Positions 34,405 to 44,205 of a stretch of DNA of 50,617 nucleotides are shown here, piece after piece. Below the pieces are notes generated by a model. The model was given only the letters and a program-made list of their open reading frames with translations, made no database searches and was not told the DNA's origin. Both the position numbers and the translations under genes were made by a program. The stretch covers positions 1 to 50,617 of the forward strand of contig JANLPR010000167.1 in NCBI GenBank assembly GCA_031367345.1, written 5' to 3'. The stretch comes from JADKIH01 sp031367345. GTDB lineage: Bacteria > Bacteroidota > Bacteroidia > AKYH767-A > 2013-40CM-41-45. How positions within the stretch are numbered: position 1 is the first letter of the stretch; each line of letters begins with the position of its first letter.

Positions 34405-36465
34405 ATGCAATTTATCTACCCCGAATTCCTCTTCGCCCTTTCGGCATTATCTATCCCGATAATTATTCATCTTTTCAACTTTCGTAGATTCAAAAAAATC
34501 TATTTTACCAACGTTCGCTTTTTAAAGGAAATAAAACAGGATACGCAGTCGCGCTCTAAACTCAAACATTTACTCATTTTATTGTCTAGACTACTAGCAA
34601 TCACTTTCCTTGTTCTAGCTTTTGCTCAGCCGTTTATTCCGGTAAATAAATCTGCAGCAATCGTTGGTTCAAAGCGAGTAAGTATTTATGTCGATAATTC
34701 ATTTAGTATGGACGCCTTGAGCACAGCCGGAAATCTAATTGAAGTGGCTAAGAAGAAAGCGATAGAAATTGCTAACGCATATAAACCTTCCGATGAGTTT
34801 CAATTACTCACTTCGTCGTTTGAAGGCAGACATCAGCGACTTGTTAATCGTGACGAATTCATTTCTTTGGTCGACGAAATTAAAGTGACATCAACTGTTC
34901 ATGCAATTTCTGAAGTTATCGAGCGCCAGCAAGATGCATTGTACTCCGACAATAAATCATCGATAGGGAAATCCGCTTTCGTTATTTCTGATTTTCAAAA
35001 AAGTGTAAGCGATATACAAAATATTAAAGCTGATTCAACTTTACAAATATCATTGGTGCCAATAAATGCTGCATCTGTAAACAATATCTACATCGATACT
35101 TGTTATCTTTCCACGCCTTTCGTACAATTGAATACACCAAATGAATTAATTGTTCGAATAAAAAATTTAAGCACAACTGATGCAGAAAATATTCCTTTAA
35201 AACTTACTATTAATTCTGCACAAAAAGCTGTAGCAAGTGTGTCTATTGCAAGTAATACTTTTACAGATGTAAAAATGACTTTTACTTTGGCAGAAACCGG
35301 ATGGCAGCGTGGAGAATTAAGCTTAACAGATTACCCTATCACTTTCGACGACCACTTTTATTTCAATTTCAACATTCGCACAAATTTGAATATTCTTTGT
35401 ATCAATAACAATGAACCTTCATCTACATTTTCTGCAGTATTTGGAAATGATCCATATTTCAATTTAAAAAATTCTAACTCAGGTCAAATAGACTATGCTT
35501 CGTTTTCGGGGATGAATTTAATCGTGTTAAACGAACTTACAACATTTAGTTCAGGTCTTATTCAAGAGCTGAATAAGTATATAAAAAAAGGCGGATCTGT
35601 TTTTATCATCCCTTCGAAAGATGCTACTTTGTCAACATACAATGAATTATTAAAAGACAACGAGTTTGAAACACTAGGAAGCAAAATTAATGCGCAAGAG
35701 AAAGCATCTAAATTACAGAGTAAGCATCCATTGTTTACAGGCGTTTTTGAAAAAGGAAAGACTTTGCCTGACAATATAGATCTTCCTATAATCAACAGCT
35801 ACTACCAAATTTCTAAATCAAGTAAATCAAAATCTGATATTGTTATGCAGTTGTCGAGTGGCAATGCATACTTAGCAGCCGGTAATTCAGGGAAAGGCAA
35901 CATCTATTTGCTTGCCGGTTCGTTGCAAAAAGATGATGGAAATTTTGCTCGCCATGCACTTTTTGTACCAATCCTTATTCGTGCTGCACTTCAAGGCTCT
36001 GCAGAAATCTTACATCCATTAACAATAGGAAATGACGAAGACTTTTCAATTAGCGATACTCTCATTTCTGCCGACAATGTATTCCATCTGATCAACGAAA
36101 AAGAGAAGATCGATATTATTCCGGAAAGCAAAATTATCAATAACAACTCTGTCTTGTCGGTGCATGATCAAATAAAAAATGCAGGGAATTACGACCTAAA
36201 AAATGGCAGCACACTTGTAAGTATTATATCTTTTAATTACAATAGAAAGGAATCTGATCTCAATGTTTATACTATTGATGATCTCGAAAAGCAAACTTCT
36301 TCTTTGCAGAATTCAAAAATAAATATTATCAACTCAGAAGGTAAAGATCTTTCACACAGCATTTCTCAGCTGAATGACGGCAAACGACTATGGAAATATT
36401 GTGTGATTCTGACCTTGTTGTTTTTAGCGTGTGAAGTACTGTTAATACGATATTTTAGAAAATAG
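34405..36465 (+). CDS. BatA-like membrane protein with vWA domain
   Basis: The start at 34405 (MQFIYPEFLFALSAL) gives 686 residues. The N-terminus is the double-membrane BatA region: helix 7-23, the FNFRRFKKIYFTNVRFL link, then helix 57-75. A von Willebrand A domain follows, with the metal site D97-N-S-F-S101. The large C-terminal portion (glutaminase-A-like or DUF4159-like in related proteins) is not clearly assigned; a last membrane helix lies near residue 665. Relatives in Bacteroidota belong to the aerotolerance (Bat) group of inner-membrane proteins. Confidence 0.85.
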   Translation: MQFIYPEFLFALSALSIPIIIHLFNFRRFKKIYFTNVRFLKEIKQDTQSRSKLKHLLILLSRLLAITFLVLAFAQPFIPVNKSAAIVGSKRVSIYVDNSFSMDALSTAGNLIEVAKKKAIEIANAYKPSDEFQLLTSSFEGRHQRLVNRDEFISLVDEIKVTSTVHAISEVIERQQDALYSDNKSSIGKSAFVISDFQKSVSDIQNIKADSTLQISLVPINAASVNNIYIDTCYLSTPFVQLNTPNELIVRIKNLSTTDAENIPLKLTINSAQKAVASVSIASNTFTDVKMTFTLAETGWQRGELSLTDYPITFDDHFYFNFNIRTNLNILCINNNEPSSTFSAVFGNDPYFNLKNSNSGQIDYASFSGMNLIVLNELTTFSSGLIQELNKYIKKGGSVFIIPSKDATLSTYNELLKDNEFETLGSKINAQEKASKLQSKHPLFTGVFEKGKTLPDNIDLPIINSYYQISKSSKSKSDIVMQLSSGNAYLAAGNSGKGNIYLLAGSLQKDDGNFARHALFVPILIRAALQGSAEILHPLTIGNDEDFSISDTLISADNVFHLINEKEKIDIIPESKIINNNSVLSVHDQIKNAGNYDLKNGSTLVSIISFNYNRKESDLNVYTIDDLEKQTSSLQNSKINIINSEGKDLSHSISQLNDGKRLWKYCVILTLLFLACEVLLIRYFRK

Positions 36466-36484
36466 AATACTAAATATTCAACGA

Positions 36485-37765
36485 ATGAAATTACTACTTC
36501 AAAAAGTTTCGATTCTTTCTCCGGGAAGTCAACATCACATGAAGGTAAAAGATGTGTTGATCAATGATTCTATTATTGAAAAGATTGCAGAACCCAATAC
36601 AATCGTTGATAAAGATTCCGAAGTTATTAAAGCTGATCATCTTTATGTAAGTTCAGGTTGGATGGATCTGCATGTAAACTTTAGAACACCGGGACATGAA
36701 TACAAAGAAGGATTAAAAAATGGCTGCGCTGCTGCTGCTAACGGAGGATTCACAACGGTTTTATTAATGCCTTCCACTCTTCCCACAATTTCTAATCGCT
36801 CATCTGTTGAGTTAATCATCAACACAACAAAATCGTATGCCGTAAATGTATATCCTGCAGGAAGTATGACTGTTGATATGAATGGGAATGATATGTCAGA
36901 GATGTATGATATGTACTTAGCGGGAGCAAAAGCATTTACCGATGATAAAAAATCTGTTTCAAACGCCGGACTTCTAATACGATCGTTGCAATACTCACAG
37001 CAATTTGGGGGAAAGATATTTTTATTTGCAGAAGACGAAAGCATTTCCGGAAAACATCAAATTAATGACGGACCCATTTCTGTATCAATAGGATTAAAAG
37101 GTCAGCCGAATATTGCAGAAGAAGTAATGATTATTCGAGACCTAACAGTAGGTGAATTTTGTCATTGCCCTATCCATTTTTCAACTATCTCTACGGCAGG
37201 AAGTGTGTCGTTGATTCGAACGGCAAAAGCCAAAGGCATAAAAGTAACTTGTGATGTATCTGTCATGCATTTATTTTTTAACGACACCACACTAGAATCA
37301 TTCGACACTACTTTTAAAATAAGACCACCGCTCAGAAGCGAAGCAGATAGAATAGCATTACTAGAGGGATTGAAAGATGGCACGATTGATTGTATTACAA
37401 GCGATCACCAGCCGGAAGACTCAGAAAATAAATTGAAAGAATTTGAATTAGCTGCTTATGGAGCTTCAACTATCGATACAACATTCAGTGCTGCTAGAAA
37501 AGCTACTGAAAAGTATTTAAGCTTGCCGGAATTAGTTTCTAAATTTACGACTCACCCTCGATGTATTGTTGGGCTAAAAAATCATTTGATAGAAGAGGGA
37601 CAAATAGCCGACCTTACTATTTTCGAGGCCGAAGAAAAGTGGAACGTAAAAGCGACCGATATTATTTCGAAATCAAAATATAACCCGTTTATCGATCATG
37701 ATTTATTAGGAAGAGTAATTGGCATTTACAATACTGCGCAACTGGTAAAAAGTAAAAGAGATTAG
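36485..37765 (+). CDS. Dihydroorotase-like protein lacking two zinc ligands
   Basis: The product has 426 residues and is an amidohydrolase of the class I dihydroorotase type. In active enzymes the first metal motif is D-x-H-x-H-x-R; here it is DLHVNFR, with His63 kept but Asn65 replacing the second His. The later metal His before AED is Phe181 (IFLFAED). His231 (HFST) and Asp307 (TSDHQP) remain. It is therefore probably non-catalytic, like pseudo-dihydroorotases that act as structural partners of aspartate transcarbamoylase. No carbamoyltransferase is in the window. It lies 19 bases after the BatA-like gene. Confidence 0.88.
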   Translation: MKLLLQKVSILSPGSQHHMKVKDVLINDSIIEKIAEPNTIVDKDSEVIKADHLYVSSGWMDLHVNFRTPGHEYKEGLKNGCAAAANGGFTTVLLMPSTLPTISNRSSVELIINTTKSYAVNVYPAGSMTVDMNGNDMSEMYDMYLAGAKAFTDDKKSVSNAGLLIRSLQYSQQFGGKIFLFAEDESISGKHQINDGPISVSIGLKGQPNIAEEVMIIRDLTVGEFCHCPIHFSTISTAGSVSLIRTAKAKGIKVTCDVSVMHLFFNDTTLESFDTTFKIRPPLRSEADRIALLEGLKDGTIDCITSDHQPEDSENKLKEFELAAYGASTIDTTFSAARKATEKYLSLPELVSKFTTHPRCIVGLKNHLIEEGQIADLTIFEAEEKWNVKATDIISKSKYNPFIDHDLLGRVIGIYNTAQLVKSKRD

Positions 37766-37766
37766 T

Positions 37767-38234
37767 ATGACGAAAGTATTAATGGTTTGCCTCGGGAATA
37801 TTTGTCGTTCGCCAATGGCAGAAGGAATTCTCATTCATAAAATCAACCAACGGAATTTAGCGATTGAAGTAGACTCTGCAGGAACAGGAAACTATCATGT
37901 AGGTGAACATCCGGATTCACGAGCTATAGCTACTGCAAAAAAATTTGGTATTGACATTTCGGGGTTAATAGCAAGGCAATTTACAAGTAACGACTTTTCA
38001 ATATTCGATTGGATTTTGGTTATGGATTCTTCTAATGCAAAAAATGTACTTGAATTAGCATCGAGTGACGAAGATAAAAGTAAAGTTAAAATGTTTCTTG
38101 AATTTTCGGATCGTAAAGATAAAAATGTTCCTGATCCTTGGTTTGGAAACAACAATGGATTTGTGGATGTATTTAAAATGTTAGAAGTAGCGTGCGAAGG
38201 TTTTCTAAAAAGTGAAACTAATTTTATAAAATGA
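37767..38234 (+). CDS. Low-molecular-weight protein-tyrosine phosphatase
   Basis: The product has 155 residues. The CX5R loop is Cys8-LGNIC-Arg14, followed by the conserved SPMAEG. The general acid Asp lies in DPWFG near residue 122. It removes phosphate from protein tyrosines or acts on capsule tyrosine kinases in some bacteria; no such kinase is nearby. It starts 1 base after the dihydroorotase-like gene and overlaps the next gene by 4 bases. Confidence 0.93.
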   Translation: MTKVLMVCLGNICRSPMAEGILIHKINQRNLAIEVDSAGTGNYHVGEHPDSRAIATAKKFGIDISGLIARQFTSNDFSIFDWILVMDSSNAKNVLELASSDEDKSKVKMFLEFSDRKDKNVPDPWFGNNNGFVDVFKMLEVACEGFLKSETNFIK

Positions 38235-38932
38235 CAGCAACTGTTTATCTGATACCTACTTTTTTATCGAACGATTTCACTGATACTCTTTCGGTTTCTG
38301 CTTTAAAAATAATACATACGATCGATGAATTTGTGGTAGAAAACGAAAAATCGGCTCGGGCTTTTTTAAAAAAGATTAGCTCTCCTATTCCGCAAGCCAA
38401 TTTTATCTTTCATGAGCTGAACGAACATACAGACTTCGCATCCATTTCGAAGTTGGCAGAAGTTTTAAAAAAGAAAAAATCGATAGGCGTATTAAGTGAA
38501 GCCGGCTGCCCTGCCGTAGCTGATCCGGGAAGCGAGTTTGTACGAATGGCTCATGAACAAAACATAAAAGTCGTTCCGATGATTGGTCCATCATCGATGC
38601 TATTAGCTTTAATGGCAAGTGGAATGAATGGGCAATCGTATTGTTTCAATGGATATCTCTCTAGAGAATCGCCGGAACGACAAATTCAGTTAAAAGAATT
38701 AGAGCGATTAGCGATCAAAAAAAATCAAACGCAACTTTTTATCGAAACGCCATATAGAAATCATCAAATGCTAGATGATATTTTGAAGGCATGTCAAGAT
38801 TCAACACGACTGTGCATTGCTTTTGATTTAAGCTCACCGAATGAATTTATAAGAACGCAAAAAATAGCTGTCTGGAAGAAAAGTAAAATAGATTTTCATA
38901 AAAAGCCTGCCGTATTTCTGATAGGAAAATAG
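38231..38932 (+). CDS. RsmI-like SAM-dependent methyltransferase
   Basis: The product has 233 residues of the tetrapyrrole-methylase fold. Signatures are GVLSEAGCPAVADPGSEFV and VVPMIGPSSMLLALMASG, which bind S-adenosylmethionine, as in RsmI (16S rRNA C1402 2'-O-methyltransferase). The N-terminus is diverged from true RsmI, and Bacteroidota often carry such a paralogue besides the real RsmI, so the rRNA target is uncertain. It is coupled to the phosphatase gene by an ATGA overlap. Confidence 0.85.
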   Translation: MTATVYLIPTFLSNDFTDTLSVSALKIIHTIDEFVVENEKSARAFLKKISSPIPQANFIFHELNEHTDFASISKLAEVLKKKKSIGVLSEAGCPAVADPGSEFVRMAHEQNIKVVPMIGPSSMLLALMASGMNGQSYCFNGYLSRESPERQIQLKELERLAIKKNQTQLFIETPYRNHQMLDDILKACQDSTRLCIAFDLSSPNEFIRTQKIAVWKKSKIDFHKKPAVFLIGK

Positions 38933-38956
38933 AAATTATGCTTTAATTATTCCAAG

Positions 38957-39388
38957 CTATAGTTTTTGAAAAGTACATTTATCATCGTGATTATATTCAT
39001 CGTCGTAAAGTTCTACTTTAGTTGCAGAAGAACTTCTAATATGCCAGCGTCTACTTAAATTGCTTAAGGGATAAACATTTCCTAAAGCAATTCGAAATTC
39101 ATCGTCACCATGATTATCTGATTCGGCGTACCAATAACCTACAGTAGTACCTGACGAGTTCGCAGCAGTTAATTCTCCATTCGAATTAAATATAAATGTA
39201 TAATCTTGATATTCGTTTGTGATTGTGACACCCGAATCGGCCATGAAAACAATAGACCATGTCCCTGTCGTTAACACCGGAACAGCAGATACCGTTTCCA
39301 CGCTTTTATCTTTTTTGCATGAAAATTCAAGCGCAAAAAATGCACTTAACAGCATAATAAATACAATTTGTTTTGCTATTATTTTCAT
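38957..39388 (-). CDS. Lipocalin-like lipoprotein
   Basis: The product has 143 residues. The signal ends in LEFSC with Cys24 lipidated and a KKDK tail after it. The rest is a small beta-barrel-like domain beginning TGTWSIVFMADSG, then YTFIFNSNGELTA and VGYWYAESD, the strand pattern of Bacteroidota lipocalin-like proteins. Ligand unknown. It is convergent with the RsmI-like gene and has its own -7 box. Confidence 0.75.
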   Translation of the reverse strand: MKIIAKQIVFIMLLSAFFALEFSCKKDKSVETVSAVPVLTTGTWSIVFMADSGVTITNEYQDYTFIFNSNGELTAANSSGTTVGYWYAESDNHGDDEFRIALGNVYPLSNLSRRWHIRSSSATKVELYDDEYNHDDKCTFQKL

Positions 39389-39437
39389 CTATAAACTAAT
39401 GTATCTTAAAACTACTGATTTTTCTTCTTATGTACTC

Positions 39438-39445
39438 CAAAAATA
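39438..39445 (-). promoter_or_regulatory. Putative -7 box for the lipocalin-like lipoprotein
   Basis: CAAAAATA on the plus strand reads TATTTTTG, an exact TAnnTTTG match, 49 bases before the ATG. A TTTG lies 13 bases further upstream, closer than usual. Confidence 0.4.
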
Positions 39446-39543
39446 CACTTAAACCGAACAAATGATTGCTGAAACAGCTATGGATAGTGCCCAAGAGACA
39501 GGTATAGACCATATTTAAATAATAATCACAGTAAAACAGGATA

Positions 39544-40464
39544 TTATCTACCACTCATTGAAGGAACTTCTTCTACGGAAAGAATAGTAATATCGAATAT
39601 TACCGGAGTATTGGGAGGAACAATATAGGTGGCATCGCTCGTTTTAAGAATACCATCTGCTCCATAAGCCAAACGAGATGGAAGCACTAATGTAAATCGA
39701 GCACCACTTTTCAAATTTTTCATTGCCAGTTCCCATCCTTTTATTACTCTATGCGTTCCTGACACAAATTGATATGCCTGATCAGGACTTTTTGTTCCAT
39801 CAAATATTTTTCCATTCAAAAAACGACCTGTATATTCAATCGTAATAATTTTTCCACTATCAACAGCATCTCCACTTCCCTCTTCCAACATCTTTAAAAA
39901 ATATCCGTCTGCTGATGGCTTCAAATCAAAACCATGCTCGTATATGAATTTATTCAACTGCTTTTGTTCGCTCTTTTCTTCTTCACTTTGCTCTATCAAC
40001 ATCTCAACTTCAGCTTTTTCATAAGGTTGAACATTCACCACTTTAATATCAAATTTTAAATATGTTTTAGGCGTAAATCCGGTTTTTTCTTGTGGCACAA
40101 CCGAACGTACATCTTTTCCTTTGTACAGATAATTATAAAGTGAATCTGCAGGGACAAAGAATGTTGCGCTATCATTAATTGCAAGATTCAAGAGTCCATC
40201 TTCAAAACTTCCGAGGAAAGGAATTCTTTCCATTTGAAATCTCAATGGCAACTTCCCATTGCGCGAATCGAATAAAACTGAATCAGCAGAATTTTTATAA
40301 ACCATGTCAATAGTTACGTAGTCCCCCATTTTAACCTTCGAACCATTCGATTCTGTATACAAAACATATCGAAATCCGGAATGCGTTTTCATTTCTTTGC
40401 CGTTTTTTTTCGTACAAGAAAACAGAAACAAACCAATCACAAAAAACAATAACCATTTTTTCAT
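39544..40464 (-). CDS. Two-domain FKBP-type peptidyl-prolyl isomerase lipoprotein
   Basis: The product has 306 residues. The lipobox is FLFSC with Cys17. An FKBP-like domain covers about residues 35-150 and a second, better conserved one about 195-300 (IITIEYTGRFLNGKIFDGT, VIKGWELAMKNLKSGARFTLVLPSRLAYG's region, and IVPPNTPVIFDI). It should act as a folding helper for exported proteins at the envelope. Its start overlaps the end of the GldI-like gene by 4 bases. It is the last gene of the subtilase operon. Confidence 0.88.
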   Translation of the reverse strand: MKKWLLFFVIGLFLFSCTKKNGKEMKTHSGFRYVLYTESNGSKVKMGDYVTIDMVYKNSADSVLFDSRNGKLPLRFQMERIPFLGSFEDGLLNLAINDSATFFVPADSLYNYLYKGKDVRSVVPQEKTGFTPKTYLKFDIKVVNVQPYEKAEVEMLIEQSEEEKSEQKQLNKFIYEHGFDLKPSADGYFLKMLEEGSGDAVDSGKIITIEYTGRFLNGKIFDGTKSPDQAYQFVSGTHRVIKGWELAMKNLKSGARFTLVLPSRLAYGADGILKTSDATYIVPPNTPVIFDITILSVEEVPSMSGR

Positions 40465-40985
40465 TTAGTAACTTTTAATAATTCTACATCTATAAACAAT
40501 GCTGCGCCAGGAGGTATTTTATCTCCGTCACCACTTAACCCATACGCCAAATGCATTGGCAAAACCATTCTTGCTTTTTCACCTACAGTCATCATCATTA
40601 ATCCTTCTTCTAGCCCTCTCGGTTCTTGACCCTCAGAAAGACGAAAACTTAAAGGCGCTTTACTATCAGTTTCATAGCACATAGTACCATCCAAAAGAAA
40701 TACTTTATAAACAATGGATAATTCGTTATGTGCAATTGGAAAATCCGAACTATTTTTTTTCACATATCTCTCCAAACGCAATCCGGTACCTGTCCGTTCC
40801 ATTTGGTAATGATGTGCAGATGCATACTCATCGATTTGCTTTGACTCATTTTGAACGCGAATCTTATTAGCATTTTCAAGATGACCATTCAACTCTTGTT
40901 GCGTCATCTGATTGGGTGATTGAGATGAATTTCTGCATGCAAAAATAAATATTAAGGCTATGTAAATAGCTAATGACTTTTTCAT
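40461..40985 (-). CDS. GldI-like FKBP-type isomerase lipoprotein
   Basis: The product has 174 residues. The signal ends in IFAC with Cys17 as the lipidation site. The C-terminal FKBP domain includes PRGLEEGLMMMTVGEKARMV, LAYGLSGDGDKIPPGA and LFIDVELLKV. GldI of Flavobacterium johnsoniae is a lipoprotein of this architecture needed for gliding and T9SS function; similarity here is in layout, so the name is tentative. It is coupled on both sides by 4-base overlaps. Confidence 0.87.
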   Translation of the reverse strand: MKKSLAIYIALIFIFACRNSSQSPNQMTQQELNGHLENANKIRVQNESKQIDEYASAHHYQMERTGTGLRLERYVKKNSSDFPIAHNELSIVYKVFLLDGTMCYETDSKAPLSFRLSEGQEPRGLEEGLMMMTVGEKARMVLPMHLAYGLSGDGDKIPPGAALFIDVELLKVTK

Positions 40986-42022
40986 TCTTTGTTTAGTTCT
41001 TCTTTATATATTGGAAGCAGGTCGGCAAATTTCTTTACTGTTGCTTTTAAAGGTTCATTTGATGCTCCACCTGAAGCATTTTTATGCCCGCCTCCATTAA
41101 AATACTTTCCTGAAAACTCTTTTACAGAGAAATCTCCTTTTGATCTGAACGATATTTTTATTTTACCTTCACGCTCCGAGAAAAATGCGGCAAAACGAAT
41201 TCCGTTTATGCTCAATGCATAATTAACCAAACCTTCTGTGTCTCCGCTCTTATAATTGAACATTTCCAATTCAGCTTCCGAGAGTGCAATGTATGCTGTT
41301 GAAAATTCCGGTAGAACAATTAATTTTTCTTTCAATGAAAAGCCTAATAATCGTAATCTATTCTCTGTGCTTACATCGTAGATCCGCTCGTGAATCTTAT
41401 AATTCTCTGCTCCGGCTTCCATCAACGATGCAATTATGCGATGAACATCGGCCTTCATAGATGAATACCGAAACGAATTGGTGTCGGTCATTATTCCACA
41501 GTACAAACACTCAGCAATCTGTGCATCTATTAAATCCAGATCGCCCATAGCATCTATGAAACGGTAAATAAGTTCGCAAGTTGAACACGCTTGAGTAAAT
41601 GAAAAGGAACAATCGTACACCTTCTCCGGCTCTAGATGATGATCTATCAGAACTTTCTTAGCTGATGAACTACGAAGCAATGGTTCCATCTTCTCTACTC
41701 TACTCAACCAATTAAAATCTAAACAGAAAATTAAATCTGCTTTTTCCAATAAACCCTCAGCAGTTTTATGAGCACTCTCAAAATTTATAACTTGCTTATT
41801 CGATGGCAACCAATAAAGGAAATCGGGATAGTCGCTCGGCGTAATAACGTTTACATTACATCCTTTTTTAATGAGGTAATTATACAATCCAAGCGAAGAT
41901 CCCATTGCATCGCCATCGGGACGGTAATGCGTTGTAATCACAATCTCTTTGGATTGCGAAATCAATGCTTTTACTTTCTCTACTTCTATCGGATCAAATA
42001 TTATTTTTTGACTTATATCCAT
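40982..42022 (-). CDS. DHH-family phosphoesterase (NrnA-like)
   Basis: The product has 346 residues. The DHH domain shows THYRPDGDAMGSSLG (metal Asp pair), CLDFNW, LIDHHLEP and MTDTNSFRYS. The DHHA1 domain ends with FNGGGHKNASGG. This matches bifunctional oligoribonuclease/PAP phosphatases of the NrnA type, which degrade short RNA and 3'-phosphoadenosine 5'-phosphate. Its ATG overlaps the subtilase stop by one base (TAATG), and its stop overlaps the next start. Confidence 0.9.
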   Translation of the reverse strand: MDISQKIIFDPIEVEKVKALISQSKEIVITTHYRPDGDAMGSSLGLYNYLIKKGCNVNVITPSDYPDFLYWLPSNKQVINFESAHKTAEGLLEKADLIFCLDFNWLSRVEKMEPLLRSSSAKKVLIDHHLEPEKVYDCSFSFTQACSTCELIYRFIDAMGDLDLIDAQIAECLYCGIMTDTNSFRYSSMKADVHRIIASLMEAGAENYKIHERIYDVSTENRLRLLGFSLKEKLIVLPEFSTAYIALSEAELEMFNYKSGDTEGLVNYALSINGIRFAAFFSEREGKIKISFRSKGDFSVKEFSGKYFNGGGHKNASGGASNEPLKATVKKFADLLPIYKEELNKE

Positions 42023-44166
42023 TAATCTATTTTTTCAAATCTCTTTACACAACTACCTTTCGTTCCTTCAATTCGCACGAAGTAAATACCCGCCTTCAAA
42101 TCACGAACTGAAATCTGAATGTGACTGCTCGTCATTTTTATTTCTTTCAACTTTTTCCCTAACATATCGGTAATGGTTACAGATGGATTAAGAATGTCTT
42201 CCGACAATAAAAGCGAAAGCTCACCGGCAGTGGGATTCGGATACAAATGAACAGAATTATTTTCTTTGACGTCTTCTACTTGCACAAATCCGCAGTTTGT
42301 CATTGTACCAAATGCATCCGCCTTTCCATAACCCCAGGCGTTGTTTGGATAAGGCCCCCAAGTTAAACTATCGTGAGCAGCACAATTAATAATCGCACTT
42401 TTTACATCAGCCCAATTTGCAGTTGGATTTTTTTGCAAATACAGAGCTGCAATTCCAGCTACCACCGGAGAACTAGCAGATGTACCTCCTCCTGTTTGTT
42501 GATATCCTCCCGGAGCAACTTTGTATGGCTGATTAATAATTAAATTAGGAATCAATGTAAGTACAGCATCTGAAACAATGTGATGCCCTGGTGCTGCAAT
42601 ATCCGGCTTAATTCTATTGTCACGCGTTGGACCTCTACTACTATTGTCTGCTAACTGACGAGGCTTATCGGTTGGCGTTATCTGTACCACATTATTGTAG
42701 TCAATGTGTCGGTCTGTATTGAAATAATTTCCCACCGTAATCACATTATCTAAACAGGCCATTCCGCTTACGATCGATTGAGTTGTATCCGGTGCCCAAT
42801 AGTTTGCCATCGGTGGAAAGTCGATAACCGTTGGTAAATTTTGCCACACGTAATCGAACGTCCACGAATCGTAATGTCCGGGTCCTGTTGTGATGAATCG
42901 CCAATTGTATGCTGTTGAATCAGGAGAAATATATACTTCGAGTTGATAAACTCCGCCATTGAGTGTGGTGTACATTTGGATTACTCCTAGTCGTTTTGAA
43001 TTAACAACTAAATTTCGTGTAACTACTGTATTGATTGTAGGTGTAACATTGAAAAACGAAATATTCCCTCTGAAATCGTAATACGGTGTTACTTTGTCTG
43101 CTCCAACTGAAAAACGAATTTGGTTGAATTGTGCTGTGTCTGCATACACCTGAATATATGCACCCGGAATTTGAGGATTGTATTTAAACCAAGTAAATAC
43201 CGTATCGTTAGCAACTGAATTTCTTCCAACGTGAAATGGATAAACAACTCCCACATTGCCAGCCGCTGCCACCACAACTCTCCCACTTTGCTGATCAATT
43301 AAATTGCTGATGTATTGAGATTCGAGGTCTTGTCCGTCGTGTGAACCATTGTAATCGCCCAGACTTGCATTGATAACACAAGGCTTGTTCAGTTGTAGTG
43401 CTTTGTTGAAAATATATTCGACTGCATGAGCTACGCGAGGCACAGCATCTTGAGCTAGAAAATCATATCCTACAATTATCAAATCGCTTTTGGTTGCAAC
43501 ACCTTGATAATGGCCAACTGCTCTTCCATTAGAAGCTGCAATTCCGGTTACATATGTACCATGGCCATATTGGTCTTCTCCTGTGTGTGAATTTGCTAGG
43601 CCTGCCATTATATCTGCGTCTGTCCATTCTTGTCCGTAGCCATAAGGTTGAGGTGTATTTGCTGCAACAGGCTTGGTCATATCCCAAAGAAATTTGATAC
43701 GAGTATAGCCGGTGCTGTCTTTAAAGTCGGGATGATTAATGTCGATTCCTGAATCAATAATACCCATAATAACTCCGGTGCCATCATAGTCTTGCAATAA
43801 TGGTGTATTGCCTGAATGAACTTCATCTACTCTCGTTAGCATTCTCATTGTATCGTTCATTGCTTCCACATGATGAATATTTCCTTCAATTATTTTTACA
43901 AACGAGGAAGTAATTAATTCGGAGACCAATGCCAAACTAATTTTCGCAGAAACAATTTTTCCGGAAACGCCAATTACTTTTCCATTGTTTGAATGAATGA
44001 ACGATACAATTGCGTCAGCATCGCCCTTTATCAGAACATCTTGTAATGTGGTTTTATTGGTTGTGCCTTCTATCTTTTGTTTAAGAAACAAATTCACAGA
44101 AGCTTGTCCAAACGAATTGGATTTGATGATAAAAAGTAAGATGAAAAATAAGACGGTTCTTTTCAT
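42022..44166 (-). CDS. Secreted S8 (subtilisin-like) protease with T9SS sorting domain
   Basis: From the ATG at 44166 (MKRTVLFFILLF) the product has 714 residues. The catalytic triad is Asp138 (GIIDSGIDINHPDF), His202 (YGHGTYVTGIA) and Ser563 (GGGTSASSPVVAG), with oxyanion Asn304 (AAGNVG). An insert of about 170 residues separates the Asn and the Ser. The C-terminus (VHLYPNPTAGELSLLL, MLGKKL, KRFEKID) is a type A sorting domain, so it should be secreted through T9SS. It is the first gene of an operon with an NrnA-like enzyme and two FKBP lipoproteins. Confidence 0.93.
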   Translation of the reverse strand: MKRTVLFFILLFIIKSNSFGQASVNLFLKQKIEGTTNKTTLQDVLIKGDADAIVSFIHSNNGKVIGVSGKIVSAKISLALVSELITSSFVKIIEGNIHHVEAMNDTMRMLTRVDEVHSGNTPLLQDYDGTGVIMGIIDSGIDINHPDFKDSTGYTRIKFLWDMTKPVAANTPQPYGYGQEWTDADIMAGLANSHTGEDQYGHGTYVTGIAASNGRAVGHYQGVATKSDLIIVGYDFLAQDAVPRVAHAVEYIFNKALQLNKPCVINASLGDYNGSHDGQDLESQYISNLIDQQSGRVVVAAAGNVGVVYPFHVGRNSVANDTVFTWFKYNPQIPGAYIQVYADTAQFNQIRFSVGADKVTPYYDFRGNISFFNVTPTINTVVTRNLVVNSKRLGVIQMYTTLNGGVYQLEVYISPDSTAYNWRFITTGPGHYDSWTFDYVWQNLPTVIDFPPMANYWAPDTTQSIVSGMACLDNVITVGNYFNTDRHIDYNNVVQITPTDKPRQLADNSSRGPTRDNRIKPDIAAPGHHIVSDAVLTLIPNLIINQPYKVAPGGYQQTGGGTSASSPVVAGIAALYLQKNPTANWADVKSAIINCAAHDSLTWGPYPNNAWGYGKADAFGTMTNCGFVQVEDVKENNSVHLYPNPTAGELSLLLSEDILNPSVTITDMLGKKLKEIKMTSSHIQISVRDLKAGIYFVRIEGTKGSCVKRFEKID

Positions 44167-44205
44167 TTTTCGTTTTTTAAGTGATGACTTTTTTACAATT
44201 TTTAA

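Noticed and set aside
36643..37044. 133-codon frame antisense to the dihydroorotase-like gene
   Set aside because: The plus-strand gene is a complete family member; the antisense product shows no recognisable feature.
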